A stretch of 62,163 nucleotides of DNA from Acidovorax sp. NO-1 (GTDB lineage Bacteria > Pseudomonadota > Gammaproteobacteria > Burkholderiales > Burkholderiaceae_C): the NCBI RefSeq assembly GCF_000238595.1, contig NZ_AGTS01000094.1, forward strand, positions 1 through 62,163. The letters run 5' to 3'. A model generated the notes under the pieces. That model saw nothing but the letters and a program-made list of their open reading frames with translations. It had not been told where the DNA came from and ran no database searches. Below are positions 60,118 to 62,163 of the stretch, piece after piece; the first letter of the stretch is position 1, and the number at the start of each line of letters is the position of its first letter. Position numbers and translations under genes: made by a program.

Positions 60118-61071
60118 TCACGGGCGTCCGAGCGCGGCCGGGTTGGGGTAGCGTGGCAGCCGCGGTGGGCCCGCCTTCACGCGGCGCGCGGGCAGGTCTG
60201 TGGCCAGGCGCTCTGCGGCCGCCGCGCGCGTGGCGGGCTGAAACCCGTGCGGCACCACCAGTACGTCGGTGCGCGCGTCACGCAGGATGCGCTGGGCCAC
60301 GCTCTCAAAAACCAGATCCGACAGCACGGAGGCCGGGTGCTTGCCTACCACGATCAGGTCGGCCGCCGTGTGCTGCTGCTGCACCACCACCTGCCGGGCA
60401 GGGTCGCCCCGGCCGATGGTGGATGAAAGGCGGTTGCGGCGCGCGTCATACGAATCGGCGAGCGTGAACATCCTGTCTTGCGCAAACCGCTGACACTCTT
60501 CGCGGTACGCGCGGATGGCGCGCTCGGACACTTCGGCATGGCGCAACTTGCCCTCGTTGGTCGTATCAATGGCGTGAAACAGCTCGATGCGCGCAGACGG
60601 TTGCAGGGCATAACCGAGCTCCACCAGACGTTGCGACACCTGCGAAAAATCCACCGCCACCAGAAGGCTCTGGTACGGCTGGGCAGCCAGTTTGCGCACC
60701 ACCAGCACCGGCCGCTGGCACGCCCGCAGCATGCGCACGGCGGGATGGGCGCGAAACCAGGCACCCAGCCCACGCTCGGGGGTGGTGCCCCACACCACGA
60801 GGTCGGCATGTGCCGCCTCGCGCGCCACGTCTGCCGCAGTGAGGTCCATGCGGGTTGCCGCTTGCACCGGGATGTGGTGGCGCTGCCTGAGCTGCAGCGC
60901 GTGGTGCGCCAGGCGCACGGCCGCGTCGGGCGGGGGCGCCTCGTCAGGGTGGGCCAGGTGAACAAGTTTCAACGTCGCGCGGTGCTCGGCGCACAGCAGC
61001 GCAGCGCGCGCGATGGCGTGGCCTCCTTGCAAGGAGAAATCGGTAACGGCGAGGATGGAGCGAAGGGTCAT
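60118..61071 (-). CDS. Tandem universal stress protein
   Basis: This 317-residue protein contains two Usp domains. The first (SILAVTDFSLQGGHAIARAA) ends VRMLRACQRPVLVVRK and the second (SLLVAVDFSQVSQRLVELGY) ends VAQRILRDARTDVLVVP. The second has a partial ATP motif GKHPASVLSDLVFESVAQRI, while the first lacks the full G2xG9xG(S/T). A Pro-rich basic tail of about 35 residues follows. ATG 61071 begins the first domain; an upstream ATG (61110) is less likely. The rnk-like gene lies upstream on the same strand. Confidence 0.88.
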   Translation of the reverse strand: MTLRSILAVTDFSLQGGHAIARAALLCAEHRATLKLVHLAHPDEAPPPDAAVRLAHHALQLRQRHHIPVQAATRMDLTAADVAREAAHADLVVWGTTPERGLGAWFRAHPAVRMLRACQRPVLVVRKLAAQPYQSLLVAVDFSQVSQRLVELGYALQPSARIELFHAIDTTNEGKLRHAEVSERAIRAYREECQRFAQDRMFTLADSYDARRNRLSSTIGRGDPARQVVVQQQHTAADLIVVGKHPASVLSDLVFESVAQRILRDARTDVLVVPHGFQPATRAAAAERLATDLPARRVKAGPPRLPRYPNPAALGRP

Positions 61072-61221
61072 GGCAGGCGTGTCCTTGTGTTTTGGGCAGT
61101 GCACACCCATGCAGCGGCGGCCAACACAGGTTGGCGCCGGTGGGAGGGGCGATGAGGGGCAGGCGCGGCGGTTCCGGGCGGCAGCCGGGCCGCAGCCGGG
61201 CCGCAGCGGGGCTACAGGCGG

Positions 61222-61641
61222 CTACGTGAGGTAGTCGCCCGTGGCCTCGGGCTGGAACTGAATGCTCTCGACCACGGCCGCGCACTCTTCCCCGTGGGGC
61301 GTGTGCCACCTGGCCACATCCCCCGCCCGCAACCCCAGCAGGCTGATGCCGACGGGCGACAGCACCGAGATGAAGCCAGCGGCAGGTTCAGCGTCTTGCG
61401 GGTAGCACAGGGTCAGCACCTGGCGCCTGTGGGTGTGTACGTCTACCAGCTCAACACGCGAATACATCGTGACCACGTCACCCCGCACGGTGCGCGAGCT
61501 GGTGATGTCTGCATTGGCCAGCAGGTCATCCAGCACGGGGGGAAGCCGGTTGCCCACCAGCTTGGTCAGGCGCGAATAATCCAGATCGGTGAGCGTGCGC
61601 TCGCCGTGAACCACAACATCAACAACTGCTGCTGCATGCAT
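61222..61641 (-). CDS. rnk: Rnk/GreA-C-terminal-like protein
   Basis: This 139-residue protein has a short N-terminal coiled-coil-like part (ERTLTDLDYSRLTKLVGNRL) and a GreA/GreB C-terminal FKBP-like domain (DVVTMYSRVELVDVHTHRRQ, LTLCYPQDAEPAAGFISVLS, PVGISLLGLRAGDVARWHTP). This is the layout of Rnk, regulator of nucleoside diphosphate kinase, which binds RNA polymerase's secondary channel. ATG 61641 is preferred for its GGAG nine bases upstream; 61656 and 61677 are alternatives. The gap to the Usp gene is 150 bases and has no gene. Confidence 0.85.
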   Translation of the reverse strand: MHAAAVVDVVVHGERTLTDLDYSRLTKLVGNRLPPVLDDLLANADITSSRTVRGDVVTMYSRVELVDVHTHRRQVLTLCYPQDAEPAAGFISVLSPVGISLLGLRAGDVARWHTPHGEECAAVVESIQFQPEATGDYLT

Positions 61642-61766
61642 GAATTGGCACTCCATCAAATGCGGCGGTCGTCCCATGGGAACAGACGGCCGCTACCGCG
61701 CATGGCTGGTGCCCGGCGGTGGATGGTTGCGCTTGAAAGGGGTGAGGAGAAAGTGTGCCGCCGGGC

Positions 61767-61886
61767 TCAGGAATGTGCTGGCGTCAGCTGACGACGCGCG
61801 TTCTTCTTGGCCTGCGCTCGCGCGCAGGCCGCTGCGTGGAGCAGCGCAGCCAGGGCAGCAGTAGTGCATACAAGGAGGGTCGTCAT
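61767..61886 (-). CDS. Possible small membrane peptide
   Basis: A 39-residue frame (MTTLLVCTTAALAALLHAAA, then a polar basic tail CARAQAKKNARRQLTPAHS) encodes one hydrophobic helix. Its ribosome-binding site is weak. It is listed only because the space between rnk and the next gene holds nothing better. Confidence 0.3.
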   Translation of the reverse strand: MTTLLVCTTAALAALLHAAACARAQAKKNARRQLTPAHS

Positions 61887-62003
61887 GGCCCCGAGTGTAG
61901 GCCGCCTGCACGCTTTCGGGACCAATGGCCCCAGGGTTCGTGCCAGATAGGCGGGCCCGCATGGAGCTTCGAGCCCTGCCATCTGTCACATAGCGCAGGC
62001 CGA

Positions 62004-62066
62004 AATAGCTATGAAATTAGTAGCTTCCAGCGCTTTACCATCAAGCGCTGGGGCATTTTTTTCACT
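62004..62066 (+). repeat. Interspersed palindromic element, copy 9
   Basis: ATAGCTATGAAATTAGTAGC, TTCCAGCGCTTTACCA and TCAAGCGCTGGGGC. The stem CAGCGCTT/AAGCGCTG is one of the best in the window. Confidence 0.88.
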
Positions 62067-62090
62067 CAAACTCTGGCCGATGGGGCCGCG

Positions 62091-62163
62091 TCACAGCTTC
62101 GCAATCGACACCTCCGTGGACTTGACCAGCGCCACCACGTCGGAGCCGACGATGAGGCCCAGG
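62091..62163 (-). CDS. C-terminal end of a TOBE-domain protein (partial)
   Basis: The last 24 codons before stop 62091-62093 read LGLIVGSDVVALVKSTEVSI followed by AKL. This is the typical end of a molybdate-binding TOBE domain (molbindin or ModE-like). The rest of the gene lies beyond the window. ModE-type regulator or a stand-alone molbindin are both possible. Confidence 0.75.
   Translation of the reverse strand, partial: LGLIVGSDVVALVKSTEVSIAKL

Overview
The window is chromosomal DNA of a high-GC betaproteobacterium, most likely a member of the Comamonadaceae close to Acidovorax. This rests on gene content and order (bktB next to a Bug-type binding protein; the exbB-exbD-lpxK-Trm112-kdsB-adk run), on protein sequences that read as Comamonadaceae, and on a short interspersed palindromic element that I recognise from that family. 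No rRNA, tRNA, CRISPR array, prophage or intact transposase was seen.

Layout. 1-8.1 kb: a hybrid histidine kinase cut by the window edge, an RluA-type pseudouridine synthase, a nitroreductase, a divergent EamA exporter/MarR pair with palindromic operators, an SDR, beta-ketothiolase BktB and a Bug-type binding protein. 8.1-17.5 kb: membrane-anchored MsrA, a universal stress protein behind an FNR/ANR-type box, a 2OG-Fe oxygenase, a large periplasmic-sensor PAS-GGDEF-EAL protein, a PilZ protein, an acyl-CoA ligase and a ParD-like/zeta toxin pair. 17.5-22.7 kb: valine catabolism (mmsA, acyl-CoA dehydrogenase, mmsB) with LprI-like and TfoX-like genes between.

22.7-26.7 kb is the accessory island. 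It holds a HigBA-like toxin-antitoxin module ending in half an attC site, an IS110-type transposase start, a second truncated copy of the mmsB 3' end with its terminator, and four integron-type cassettes (GNAT, RidA-like, GFA-like, DUF6506-like). These share one orientation, are separated by attC sites and have no integrase, so the array is a CALIN. IS-end-like repeats flank its far side.

26.7-42.5 kb: aspartic protease, second EAL protein with a degenerate GGDEF domain, icd, DUF192 protein, sodB, xseA, the envelope/nucleotide operon exbB-exbD-lpxK-Trm112-kdsB-adk, two small membrane or exported proteins, L-asparaginase and lexA with two SOS boxes. 42.5-49.5 kb: an MmcB-like nuclease and a PD-(D/E)XK-XPD/DinG helicase downstream of lexA, then selD-mnmH and a cysteine-cluster protein. 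49.5-57.2 kb: small hypothetical genes, a haem-oxygenase-like di-iron protein, and the NHEJ pair ku-ligD. 57.2-62.2 kb: ClpP-like protease, ECF-type sigma factor, serine hydrolase, tandem Usp protein, Rnk-like protein and the end of a TOBE-domain gene.

The most unusual signals are the cassette island with its duplicated, synonymously diverged mmsB end; the palindromic element, which lies in at least nine intergenic spots and also appears in frame inside asparaginase, lpxK and probably xseA, in the manner of Rickettsia palindromic elements; and the two-gene nuclease/nuclease-helicase module next to lexA.
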